DNA from: DAOUFU01 sp034429275
GTDB taxonomy: Bacteria; Chloroflexota; Anaerolineae; Aggregatilineales; Aggregatilineaceae
Length of the DNA stretch: 23,652 bases
Reading direction: 5' to 3'
Assembly: GCA_034429275.1 (NCBI GenBank)
Contig: DAOUFU010000175.1
Coordinates: 1-23,652, forward strand
Numbering within the stretch: position 1 is the first letter of the stretch; each line of letters begins with the position of its first letter. The translations under genes and the position numbers were made by a program. The notes beneath the pieces are model-generated. The model did not search any database. It saw only the letters and a list, made by a program, of their open reading frames with translations, and was not told the origin of the DNA. Positions 15,635-23,590 of this stretch are shown in pieces.

Positions 15635-15651
15635 AAAAATCCAAAGTTTGG
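15635..15651 (-). terminator. Possible weak terminator after the liv-lipoprotein operon
   Basis: On the minus strand the short inverted repeat CCAAACTTTGG (15641-15651) is followed by ATTTTT. The stem is only 4-5 bp, so intrinsic termination would be weak. It lies about 80 nt after the lipoprotein stop and just before the ilv promoter. A broader inverted repeat (TTGCCC 15711-15716 with GGGCAA 15675-15680) lies closer to the gene but lacks a T-run. Confidence 0.3.
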
Positions 15652-15731
15652 ACAAAATAGCTAACTGATTTTTCGGGCAACAGGCCACCTTCTCGCTCAT
15701 TTTGTGAGGTTTGCCCAGTGCCACGCCGGTC

Positions 15732-16250
15732 CTACAGCCCCATCTTTTTGAACACCGCACGGACCAGGCTGAGCAGCTCATCGAACAGCTCGTCACTCAC
15801 CGGCGTATCTTCACTGGCCGCCAGCGTGTCGATCTCGACCATCATGGCCCCTTCCTGGAACAGCGCATAACGCACGCGCCCCTGCTGGGCGACTCGTGCG
15901 GTCGCCTGCCCACCCTGGCGATCTGCATCCAGGGTGAGGCCGCTCAGCAGCAGTTCGCGTTCGCGCCGGGCGTAGGCTACTTCCGCCGCGTCTACGCTGG
16001 CGTAAGCTTCGACCACGATAAAGGCCAGGGCGTCGTCCGGCCCTTCATAGGTGAGTGCCGCGTGGCCCTGGGTGGTGATTGTGCTGTCTGCCAGCTCAAC
16101 AGTTGCGCGCCTGTCCAGTTCCCACTCACCGATCTCATCGGGGAAATAGCTCACGAAGTCGCTCACCTGGCTTTTAGGACTGGGGCTGCACGCGGCCAAA
16201 AGCACCACGATCACAAGCGCCATCCCGCCGATCACCCTTGCTCGCTTCAT
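15732..16250 (-). CDS. Predicted small lipoprotein of unknown function
   Basis: The 172-aa product has a short basic N-terminus, a hydrophobic segment and a lipobox, LLAAC, with Cys21 as the expected lipidation site. The mature part contains a stretch typical of small alpha/beta folds: EIGEWELDRRATVELADSTI, then ALAFIVVEAYASVDAAEVAYARRERELLL, and a C-terminal helix DELFDELLSLVRAVFKKMG. I do not recognise a family. It starts 12 nt after livF with GGGGGAAG as ribosome-binding site, so it is probably the last gene of the liv operon. A role as an accessory to BCAA uptake is possible but rests only on position. Confidence 0.8.
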   Translation of the reverse strand: MKRARVIGGMALVIVVLLAACSPSPKSQVSDFVSYFPDEIGEWELDRRATVELADSTITTQGHAALTYEGPDDALAFIVVEAYASVDAAEVAYARRERELLLSGLTLDADRQGGQATARVAQQGRVRYALFQEGAMMVEIDTLAASEDTPVSDELFDELLSLVRAVFKKMGL

Positions 16251-16262
16251 GACTGCTTCCCC

Positions 16263-16976
16263 CTAGTGTTCACCCAAGTAGGCCGCGCGAACCATCGCAT
16301 TCTCGCGTAGAGCGTGTGCCTCATCCGACAGGATGATTTTGCCGGTCTGCAGCACATAGCCCCGGTGAGCAATCGCCAGCGCCATCAGCGCGTTTTGCTC
16401 AACCAGCAGGATAGTCGTGCCATTCTGGTTGAGATACTGGATCACGCGGAAGATATCGCGCACCAACAATGGGGCCAGCCCCATCGACGGCTCATCCAGC
16501 AGCAGCACACGCGGACGGCCCATCAATGCCCGGCCAATGGCCAACATTTGCTGCTCACCACCGGAAAGCGTGCCACCCAGTTGTTTCTGGCGCTCCTTCA
16601 GGCGCGGGAACGTTTCGAACACGAATTCGAGGTCGTGCGCAATGTCGCGCACATCCGCGCGGGTATACGCCCCCATCTCAAGATTCTCCAGCACCGTCAA
16701 GCGCGCGAAAATCTTCCGCCCCTCAGGGGCCTGCACCACCCCGCGTGCAACAATCTCGTGCGGCTTGAGGTGGGTAATGTCCTCATCGCGCAGCAGAATA
16801 CGCCCTTCGCCTGCCCGCCGGATTCCGCAGATGGTGTTGAGGGTGGTCGTTTTGCCCGCCCCATTCCCACCGATCAACGTGACGATCTCGCCCTCTTCAA
16901 CAGTCAGCGAAATCCCCTTCAACGCATGAATTTTGCCATAGAAGGTGTGTATTTTGTCGACTTCGAGCAGTGCCAT
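16263..16976 (-). CDS. livF: BCAA ABC transporter ATP-binding protein
   Basis: The 237-aa product has LivF length. Visible ABC motifs are Walker A GGNGAGKTT (36-44), signature LSGGEQQ (137-143), Walker B VLLLDEP (157-163) with SMGLAP after it, and the switch-region LLVEQN (190-195) in which Gln-Asn replaces the usual His, as is common in LivF. RGVVQAPEGRKIFARLTVLENL is also typical. It powers uptake together with LivG at the cytoplasmic face of LivHM. The ATG is 11 nt after the livG stop. Confidence 0.95.
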   Translation of the reverse strand: MALLEVDKIHTFYGKIHALKGISLTVEEGEIVTLIGGNGAGKTTTLNTICGIRRAGEGRILLRDEDITHLKPHEIVARGVVQAPEGRKIFARLTVLENLEMGAYTRADVRDIAHDLEFVFETFPRLKERQKQLGGTLSGGEQQMLAIGRALMGRPRVLLLDEPSMGLAPLLVRDIFRVIQYLNQNGTTILLVEQNALMALAIAHRGYVLQTGKIILSDEAHALRENAMVRAAYLGEH

Positions 16977-16987
16977 ACCATCACGTC

Positions 16988-17806
16988 CTAGGCGTTGAGA
17001 AAATCGGATAGGGACTCGTCGGCGGGCGCACCCAGGTACGCCTCGATCACGGCTGGATCCTGCTGGACCTGTTGGGGTGTGCCTTCCGAGATCTTGCGAC
17101 CGTAATCCAGCACCGTCACCTGGTCGGAAATGTTCATGACCACATGCATATCATGTTCGATCAGCAGGATGGTCAGCCCACGCTCATCGCGCAGCCGCCG
17201 GATGAAATGCATGGTCTCCTCAGTTTCCTGAGGGTTCATGCCTGCCGCCGGTTCATCCAGCAGCAGCAATGTTGGATCGCTGGCCAGGGCACGCGCGATC
17301 TCCAACCGGCGCTGATTGCCATAGGCCAGGTTGGTCGCCAGCGTATCACTGTAATCGGCAAGCTCTACAAATTCGAGCATCTGATAGGCGTGTGCCAGGG
17401 CAGCTTCTTCTTCCTGGTGATTCATCGGGAGCTGGAGCAGTGCGCCAAGCGGGCTGGCTCGCAGGTTGGAATGCAGCCCGACCAGCACGTTTTCGAGCGC
17501 AGTCATCCCACTGAACAAGTGAATATTCTGAAACGTACGCGCGACCCCCATCGCCGTGATCTGGTCTGGGCGTAGGCCGTTGATCGGATGTCCACACAGA
17601 TGGATCGAGCCTTCTTCCGGGGTGTAGAACCCGCTGATGCAGTTGAAAAACGTGGTCTTGCCCGCTCCGTTGGGGCCAATGACGCTGGCGATCTGGCCCG
17701 GCATGATCGTCAAATCCAGGTCGCTGACCGCTGTCAGGCCGCCAAACCGTTTGGTAACTCTGGTCGATTTGAGAACCGGGATGACGCCGGATGATTGCTC
17801 AGTCAT
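16988..17806 (-). CDS. livG: BCAA ABC transporter ATP-binding protein
   Basis: The 272-aa product shows Walker A GPNGAGKTT (44-52), signature region LAYGNQRRLEIARAL (160-174, the degenerate form usual for LivG), Walker B LLLLDEPAAGMNPQE (180-194) and H-loop IEHDM (216-220). ARTFQNIHLFSGMTALENVLVG holds the Q-loop. The GAGGAGAG ribosome-binding site lies in the livM 3' end, and the start overlaps the livM stop in an ATGA, indicating coupled translation. The C-terminus runs slightly past the usual YLG ending (PADESLSDFLNA). Confidence 0.95.
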   Translation of the reverse strand: MTEQSSGVIPVLKSTRVTKRFGGLTAVSDLDLTIMPGQIASVIGPNGAGKTTFFNCISGFYTPEEGSIHLCGHPINGLRPDQITAMGVARTFQNIHLFSGMTALENVLVGLHSNLRASPLGALLQLPMNHQEEEAALAHAYQMLEFVELADYSDTLATNLAYGNQRRLEIARALASDPTLLLLDEPAAGMNPQETEETMHFIRRLRDERGLTILLIEHDMHVVMNISDQVTVLDYGRKISEGTPQQVQQDPAVIEAYLGAPADESLSDFLNA

Positions 17807-20151
17807 GAAAGGCTCTCCTCACCGGATGGTTCCGCGTGAACCAGTGCTCGCGCACGGTCCTGAAGGCGCGTCGGAGGCGCAGGCAGGATTCCAGAAGGCC
17901 GGATAATGACCATAGTGACCAACAGCGCGCCAAAGGCCAGGATGCGATACTGGGCCAGTTCGCGCAGCACTTCGGGCACACCGATCAACACAATCGCCCC
18001 CATGATGACGCCGGGAATGCTGCCCATCCCGCCGATGATGACCAGGCTCAACACTTCAATCGACACTTCGAGGTTGAAGTCTGCCGGGAAGATATTCCTC
18101 TGGCGAGCCGCAAAAATCACCCCGCCGATCCCCGCAAATGTCGCCCCGATGGCAAAAGCAGCCAGCTTAGACTGAACCAGGTTGACACCCATCGACCGGG
18201 CGATGTCTTCATCGCTGCGCATAGCGCTCCAGGCGCGCCCCGTCCGAGAGGTCTTGAGCCGGGCTGAGAATAACGCAACCACACCCGCACCCAGGAAGAC
18301 CAGGTAGATGATCGACAGGTACGAGATCGCACCACTGGCTCCCTCAGGCAGAGGGCGCGGGATCAGCAACACACCCGCCGGGCCACCGGTATAATCGCGC
18401 AGGTTGTTGAACAACAGGCGGATGATTTCGCCGAAGCCTAGTGTCACAATCGCCAGATAGTCACCGCGAAGCCGCAGCACCGGGATACCCAACAGCACGC
18501 CGGAGATCGCTGCCACGATCATGCCGGCGATCAACCCTACCAGGAACGGTGGGGTCCGCTCAAATACGTCGTGATAAACTCCGGACCCATCCAGCAGGCT
18601 GGCAACCACAAAGCTCACCGCCACCGCGATGACAGTGAGCAGCAGGGTCACCTGCCGCGCAGGATACGCAGGCAATTGCAACAAGGTGCGCGCCTGGATG
18701 GCATCCGAATGGCGCGCAGCCGACTGTCGCCACAGCCGCAGGCCAAACCAGATCACCAATGTCGCCAGGATCACGGTGATGACGACCCAGCCCATCAGCT
18801 TGATAACCATCTCGTCATTACCTGCGAACTTCAGTCCGGTCGGCTGGTTGTTGGAATCGAACACCACCTGATTGGAGGATAGGAACGCATAGGTATACGC
18901 GCCCAGCGCAAAAAACGCCACATAGCCCAGGTCGAGCAATCCCGCATAGCCCACCACGATGTTCAACCCCAGGCCCAGCAAGATGTTGATGCCCACCAGG
19001 GTCAGCACATCATTCTGGTATTGATCCAAGAACAACGGCATGAGCAGCACCAGCCCTGCCGCCAATGTCCCGGCCAGTTGTGTTTCAAAGCGATCGGCAC
19101 GGCGCAGAGCCGATACATTCTGCGCCACCAGCAGGACGCCCACCACCAGCACTGCCAGGATGCACAGCGTTTCGCTGCCTTTCGGCTCGCGGGGGAACGT
19201 CATGAAATAGGTGTTGTTCGAGGTGATGCGCAGAATGCCCAGCAGCGCCATGAATGCAATCAGGCCACTGTTGATCCCCAGGCGAGTCTGATAATTGAAG
19301 CGGGGCGTCTCCTCGGCAGACCGCACCGCGACCAGCGATGACAGAATGATGCCAAAGCTGAGCAGCAGTTGGATTTCCTGGCGGCTGCCGCCCAGGTTCA
19401 AAATGGCGGCGCGGCTGCCGTGACTCTTGGTCAGCCACAGCACGGCAAACAAGATCAGCGGCAGGAATAACACTACCCAGTGCATGATGGGATTACCTGC
19501 CAGCGATTGCCGGGTCTGCTTCTGAACCTGCCCAAGCTGCAGCACGCGCGTCAGCACGGCGGTTGCAGCACCCAGCAATCCGAACAGGATGATCAGCAGA
19601 CCGAACCCATACAGGCCGCCGATGACCAGGTTCGCATCGATCCATGCTTCACCGCTGAACCCCAGCTTGAGGTGTAGACCCGTCTCACGGTTAAATGTCA
19701 GCCGCATGGGGTTGGTGCGCATCACCGCGCCTTCGGGATATTCACCCGTCAGCGGGTTCTTGACCGGGTTGGCGAACAGCTCAGATTCTGGCACACCCGA
19801 AAGCACCCGGATGGTCTGCGTGTTCACCGCGTCAAAATATGTCTTGACATCGACGCCGTTGGCCTGCCAGCGATTGATCAAAGACAGGAACAGCAGAACG
19901 ATCACGGCGGCTGTCACGCCCATCGCCAGCACGTTTTTTACCAGCACCGCTATGCCGTGTTCGTGCAATTTCCGCACGAGGCGCAGGCCAAAGATGAACG
20001 GGATCAGCAGCAGGACGAACAGCGCCAGTCCTTCGATACGGATCGGGATGCCGATCAGGATCAGGAAAATGTTCACCATGCCGACCACAAAGCCAGCGCT
20101 GAAGCCCACGCGCATAGTGCCCAGAGTAGAGCGCAATCGTGAGATGATCAT
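17803..20151 (-). CDS. livM: BCAA ABC transporter permease with very long N-terminal membrane extension
   Basis: The product is 782 aa; LivM proteins are commonly 300-430 aa. The recognisable permease starts near residue 380: DVLTLVGINILLGLGLNIVV, then GYAGLLDLGYVAFFALGAYT, later GIPVLRLRGDYLAIVTLGFGEIIR (555-578), TGRAWSAMRSDEDIARSMGVN (637-657) and IIGGMGSIPGVIMGA (705-719). Before it are about 375 residues with roughly eight hydrophobic segments and a polar stretch at about 97-170 (DVKTYFDAVNTQTIRVLSGV onward) that would be extracytoplasmic if adjacent helices span the membrane. About 110 residues (425-535) are also inserted after the first core helices. The frame is unbroken and the start lies 3 nt after livH, so the length is unlikely to be a start-choice error. 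The role of the extension is unknown. Confidence 0.92.
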   Translation of the reverse strand: MIISRLRSTLGTMRVGFSAGFVVGMVNIFLILIGIPIRIEGLALFVLLLIPFIFGLRLVRKLHEHGIAVLVKNVLAMGVTAAVIVLLFLSLINRWQANGVDVKTYFDAVNTQTIRVLSGVPESELFANPVKNPLTGEYPEGAVMRTNPMRLTFNRETGLHLKLGFSGEAWIDANLVIGGLYGFGLLIILFGLLGAATAVLTRVLQLGQVQKQTRQSLAGNPIMHWVVLFLPLILFAVLWLTKSHGSRAAILNLGGSRQEIQLLLSFGIILSSLVAVRSAEETPRFNYQTRLGINSGLIAFMALLGILRITSNNTYFMTFPREPKGSETLCILAVLVVGVLLVAQNVSALRRADRFETQLAGTLAAGLVLLMPLFLDQYQNDVLTLVGINILLGLGLNIVVGYAGLLDLGYVAFFALGAYTYAFLSSNQVVFDSNNQPTGLKFAGNDEMVIKLMGWVVITVILATLVIWFGLRLWRQSAARHSDAIQARTLLQLPAYPARQVTLLLTVIAVAVSFVVASLLDGSGVYHDVFERTPPFLVGLIAGMIVAAISGVLLGIPVLRLRGDYLAIVTLGFGEIIRLLFNNLRDYTGGPAGVLLIPRPLPEGASGAISYLSIIYLVFLGAGVVALFSARLKTSRTGRAWSAMRSDEDIARSMGVNLVQSKLAAFAIGATFAGIGGVIFAARQRNIFPADFNLEVSIEVLSLVIIGGMGSIPGVIMGAIVLIGVPEVLRELAQYRILAFGALLVTMVIIRPSGILPAPPTRLQDRARALVHAEPSGEESLS

Positions 20152-20154
20152 GGC

Positions 20155-21699
20155 TTAGACCTTCTTCTCCGAGAGCACTTCGCCAAAAATACCCGTAGGC
20201 CGGAAGATCAGGACCAGCACCAACAGGCTGAACGCGATCACGTCTTTGTATTCGGTCGGAATGCCCAGCATGGTTGGCCCCAGTGCCTCAACCAGCCCCA
20301 GGAAAAAGCCACCGAACATCGCGCCAGGGATGTTGCCAATGCCACCCACTACAGCGGCAGTGAATGCCTTGAGACCAGGAATAAACCCGCTGCGGAAATC
20401 GAACGATAGGTTGTGGAATCCCATCATCACACCGGCGGCACCGGCCAGAAGGGCACCAATGGCAAACGTGGTCACGATGACCTGGTCCACGTTCACCCCC
20501 ATCAAGGCCGAGGTGTCTTTGTCTTCGGCCACGGCACGCATCGCGCGGCCTGTCTTCGAACGCTGGACAAACAGGTAGAGAATGATCATCAGCACGATTG
20601 AGACAATGACGATCACGATGCCGGTCTTGGTCACTGGCACAACGCCCAGGTCGCCAAAGTCGAGCTTGATGGTGCCATCAATCAGCCGGGGGCGTTTATA
20701 GAACCGCGGGAGCGGCCCAAACACATTGAGCATCGTCTGCTGCAAGAAAAACGACGCGCCGATCGCGCTAATCAACGGGGTCAGGCGCGGCGCGCCACGC
20801 AGCGGTCGATAGGCGATCCGTTCCACCGTCACCGCCGTCAGCATTGATGTGACCATGCCGATAACGACGACAAACAACAGGGCCAGCACCGTGATGACCA
20901 CTTCGTAAATATTAGGTGCATACCCACCCAGCGCCTTGAGCGCAGCATACCCGACCAGCGCCCCGATGATCAAACGCACTGGCAGGCTGAACATGGTCAG
21001 TAGCCAGGTAGTGCTCATCTGTGGGCCTTCGCCCTCTTTTCGGCTGAACCGCTCGCTGATCGACTCCAGGGGCAGGAACAACACGCCCACAATGAGCGGC
21101 AGCAGATAAACCGCGACAGTAGCGGCACCGCTTTCAAACGTGCCGCCGCCAAGCTCCGTCACATACGTCAGAGCGAACCAACCGCCAAAAGTCCCCATCA
21201 CCAACACTTCGCCATGGGCGAAGTTGATCATGAACAGGATGCCATACACCAGCGTATAACCCAGAGCCACCAGCGCGTATACGCCGCCAAGCACCAGACC
21301 GTTGACCAGTTGCAATCCCCACAGGGAGAACGGGTACTGCTCGGTGCGGACTACGTTCCCCACTCGCACAGCAAAGATCAGGAAGATGATCACGCCAGCA
21401 TAGTTGATGATCAGGCGAGTGGATGAGATGTTCTCAGGGTTTCGAGAGCGTTCGATCAAGACCAGGATGAGGACCACTAACCCCACCCCTGCATACACCC
21501 ACAGGGCCGAAGTCAGTACGTTTTCGAGGGTCTTATAAATCTCAGCGGGCGGCTTCCCCATCACTCCAGACGTGCGGGCAATCACCCACACGACGTTCAA
21601 AATCGCCAGCAGCGCGCCAATGCCGAAATATTGACCACTCAATCGCTCATAGTCCAGGTCCAGACGGTTCAGCCGGCGGGCTTGAGTTACTTGCGCCAT
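20155..21699 (-). CDS. livH: BCAA ABC transporter permease with N-terminal extension and internal insertion
   Basis: The product is 514 aa; ordinary LivH is about 290-310. Core motifs are GLVLGGVYALVALGYTLVYG (134-153) and FMINFAHGEVLVMGTF (156-171), then ERIAYRPLRGAPRLTPLISAIG (293-314), TGRAMRAVAEDKDTSALMGVN (383-403, the contact loop for the ATPases) and AAVVGGIGNIPGAMFGGFFLG (448-468). Extra material is an N-terminal region of about 125 residues with three hydrophobic helices, and about 110 residues between the first core helices and ERIAYRP (about 180-290), including a charged loop ERFSRKEGEG. The ATG has GGAGAG 5 nt upstream. It forms the membrane channel with LivM. Confidence 0.93.
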   Translation of the reverse strand: MAQVTQARRLNRLDLDYERLSGQYFGIGALLAILNVVWVIARTSGVMGKPPAEIYKTLENVLTSALWVYAGVGLVVLILVLIERSRNPENISSTRLIINYAGVIIFLIFAVRVGNVVRTEQYPFSLWGLQLVNGLVLGGVYALVALGYTLVYGILFMINFAHGEVLVMGTFGGWFALTYVTELGGGTFESGAATVAVYLLPLIVGVLFLPLESISERFSRKEGEGPQMSTTWLLTMFSLPVRLIIGALVGYAALKALGGYAPNIYEVVITVLALLFVVVIGMVTSMLTAVTVERIAYRPLRGAPRLTPLISAIGASFFLQQTMLNVFGPLPRFYKRPRLIDGTIKLDFGDLGVVPVTKTGIVIVIVSIVLMIILYLFVQRSKTGRAMRAVAEDKDTSALMGVNVDQVIVTTFAIGALLAGAAGVMMGFHNLSFDFRSGFIPGLKAFTAAVVGGIGNIPGAMFGGFFLGLVEALGPTMLGIPTEYKDVIAFSLLVLVLIFRPTGIFGEVLSEKKV

Positions 21700-21722
21700 T
21701 GTCTCTCCATCCAGAGTGGTGG

Positions 21723-21750
21723 GTTATACCAGTGAATTGTGGATATACAA
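21723..21750 (-). promoter_or_regulatory. Possible internal promoter before livH
   Basis: On the minus strand TTGTAT (21745-21750) is separated by 16 nt from TATAAC (21723-21728), which is preceded by TGG to make an extended -10 (TGGTATAAC). The start point would fall near 21716, leaving a very short leader before the livH ATG at 21699. The -35 match is poor (3 of 6). Confidence 0.35.
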
Positions 21751-21943
21751 TCGCCCTGAACAGGGGATGCGAAATACCCGCCGGAAGATTTGCGGGCGAA
21801 AACTTTGTTGGGGCTGATTGTGACCGGTGGAGACCTTCCAGGTGCGATCCAGCTAGACAGCCGATCACCTTGCCGCAAACAGCCCAAAATCCTTTTTCGC
21901 TCACCCGGCTCCCGGTGATCGGGCGAACACATTGGTGTTTCAT

Positions 21944-21987
21944 AATACCAGCGCCAGGCCGTTTTTTCCAACACTGGCGCTGGTATT
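21944..21987 (-). other. 14-bp perfect stem-loop in the livK-livH gap
   Basis: The 323-nt stretch 21700-22022 has no credible gene. Its clearest content is a perfect 14-bp inverted repeat (21944-21957 with 21974-21987) around a 16-nt loop, about 35 nt after the livK stop. On the minus strand ATGAAACACC follows rather than a T-run, so a strong intrinsic terminator is unlikely. A stable 3' stem-loop after a binding-protein gene often protects that part of the mRNA and reduces transcription onward, so that more binding protein than permease is made. That role is inferred. A second, shorter repeat (CACCGG...CCGGGTG on the minus strand, near 21902-21917) lies further downstream. Confidence 0.6.
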
Positions 21988-22022
21988 TTACGTCATACGT
22001 CAGACGCTGTCAGGCTGCCGGG

Positions 22023-23249
22023 TTATTCGGCTTCCATCTCCAGCAGATCTTCCGGCACGTCCACCGGCACCCATTGACCGTCTTCCACCTGGAAGATGAT
22101 GATACGGCCAGCACCGCATTCGCCGACTTCGCTGCAGGTCAGCGTACCGGTCAGCCCTTCATAATCGGCTGTCTCGCGCACGGCCTTGACCAGTTCTTCA
22201 CGATCGATGACCAGGTTGCCCGCGTCATCCAGCACGGCGACCTTCTTGACGGCATTGATCAGCATCATCATCGAGTCGTACGAATGGGCATGGAACGGCC
22301 CCTGCTCTTCGGGAAGCACGCCATACAGTTCTTTGTACTTGGCATCGAAAGCAGCATTGGCTTCCACGTTTCCGGGCGGCGTTTCGGCAAAGCTGGCGTA
22401 AGCACCTTCAGCCGCCTCGCCCGCGCCGTCGATGAACGCCTGGGCCTGCACGCCATCATCGCTGAAGAAGATCACATCATCCAGGCCCACATCGAGCATC
22501 TGGGTGACGAGCAGGATAGCCTGTGCTTGATAACCGCCGAAGAAGATCGCTTCAGGTTCGAGCGCCGCGAGCGGGGTCAACACCGGGCGATAGTCCTGGT
22601 CGGCCACATTGATACCGCCGAACGACACAACCTCACCACCCAGTTCGGTGAACGTATCGCGCACTACTTCCGCCAGGCCAAGGCCGTAAGCGTCGTTGTC
22701 ATGCAAAACCGCCAGCTTACGGATGCCCAGAATCTTATACATATAGTGGGCATCGACCAGGCCCTGCGCGCCATCCGAGAACGCTACGCGGTTGACCACG
22801 TCGAAACCACGGGCGGTCAGGGTCGCATTGGTCGCGCTCGGCGACATCATGGGCAGGCGTGCTTCTTCGTAGATTTCCGAAGCCGCAATCGTCGGGCCAG
22901 AGCATGAGTGGCCAGCCACCGCAACGATTTCGGGGTTGGAGGCAACACGGCTCGCAACCGTCGTGCCCTCGGCACCATCGCAGCGATCGTCCTCAACAAT
23001 GGCCTCGAACAAGAAGCCCTCAACACCACCGGCTTCATTCACTTCGTTGATCGCCATCTCACCGGCGCGCTGAATATCCAGGCCCATCGGTGCAATCGGG
23101 CCAGTCAGGTCGGTCACCAGCGCAATCTTGATAGTATTGCCAGGCGCAATGACGACCTTGCCTTCATCGCCCTGAGCATACACAGGGCTGATAGCGGCAA
23201 CCAGCAGGATAATCAACAGGATCATAGGGAGTGACTTGTAGTTGCGCAT
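22023..23249 (-). CDS. livK: BCAA ABC transporter substrate-binding protein
   Basis: The 408-aa product is a periplasmic-binding-protein type I (LivJ/LivK-like) receptor. After the signal peptide (MILLIILLVAAISPVYA) come IKIALVTDLTGPIAPMG, AINEVNEAGGVEG, VAVAGHSCSGPTIAASEIYEEARLPMMSPSATNATLT, the NDAYGLGLAEVVRDTF segment and YDSMMMLINAVKK. Four Cys in two pairs (DDRCDG with HSCSG, and TCSEVGEC) probably form disulfides. The signal ends in VYAQG, with no lipobox Cys, so it is not an obvious lipoprotein. The start has GAGGAG about 12 nt upstream. It binds BCAAs or related amino acids outside the membrane and delivers them to LivHM; the exact ligand cannot be read here. Confidence 0.93.
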   Translation of the reverse strand: MRNYKSLPMILLIILLVAAISPVYAQGDEGKVVIAPGNTIKIALVTDLTGPIAPMGLDIQRAGEMAINEVNEAGGVEGFLFEAIVEDDRCDGAEGTTVASRVASNPEIVAVAGHSCSGPTIAASEIYEEARLPMMSPSATNATLTARGFDVVNRVAFSDGAQGLVDAHYMYKILGIRKLAVLHDNDAYGLGLAEVVRDTFTELGGEVVSFGGINVADQDYRPVLTPLAALEPEAIFFGGYQAQAILLVTQMLDVGLDDVIFFSDDGVQAQAFIDGAGEAAEGAYASFAETPPGNVEANAAFDAKYKELYGVLPEEQGPFHAHSYDSMMMLINAVKKVAVLDDAGNLVIDREELVKAVRETADYEGLTGTLTCSEVGECGAGRIIIFQVEDGQWVPVDVPEDLLEMEAE

Positions 23250-23276
23250 TGATCGTTACTTTCTCCTCGGTCAAAA

Positions 23277-23375
23277 CTACTTAATCTGGTCTGGTGTGAA
23301 ATGCTTCAGGCCGCCGCCAAAGGGGCACGCCTGGGCGGGACGTTGAGTCCCATGCGATGTTACGCTCTGCTCCAT
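23277..23375 (-). CDS. Candidate 32-codon upstream ORF in the livK leader
   Basis: This short minus-strand ORF begins MEQSVTSHGTQ and ends GGGLKHFTPDQIK, stopping 27 nt before the livK ATG. A strong AGGAGG lies upstream, but 17 nt from the ATG, which is too far for ideal initiation; a GTG start at 23393 would be too close. There is no BCAA run. It could be a regulatory upstream ORF or chance. Confidence 0.2.
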   Translation of the reverse strand: MEQSVTSHGTQRPAQACPFGGGLKHFTPDQIK

Positions 23376-23552
23376 GATGATGAATGGGCGCACCTCCTCG
23401 TTGCCCGCGCTGAACTCTGACCGATGAGTATTCGGGTCACACCGGGCCAGAGCGCGCTCGGTACAAAAACATCTTTTCCCATTCTATAATAACGGTCCGC
23501 CTTCTCCCAAAAACAAGTGGCAGGACCAACAGGATGCACATAACGCCCCGCG

Positions 23553-23590
23553 ATTATATGCGACATGCCCCTAAAGCATTTTGTACAAAA
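23553..23590 (-). promoter_or_regulatory. Candidate liv promoter -10 with overlapping 12-bp palindrome
   Basis: On the minus strand a perfect TATAAT (23553-23558) lacks a good -35 at 16-18 nt. Where the -35 would be lies the perfect 12-bp palindrome TTTTGTACAAAA (23579-23590), centred about 38 nt upstream of the likely start point. That suggests a promoter controlled by a dimeric DNA-binding protein. GTACAAAA also occurs at 23461-23468. The AT-rich composition contrasts with the surrounding GC-rich genes. Confidence 0.4.

Noticed and set aside
15424..15636. 70-codon version of the leader ORF
   Set aside because: Its start overlaps the promoter -35, so it would not be on the transcript. The added residues have no BCAA bias. 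Shorter starts at 15510, 15573 or 15582 fit better.
21699..22907. 402-codon open frame on the plus strand
   Set aside because: It lies antisense to livK and the livK-livH gap. The minus-strand frame is a clear LivK, and long antisense frames are expected from GC-rich codon bias.
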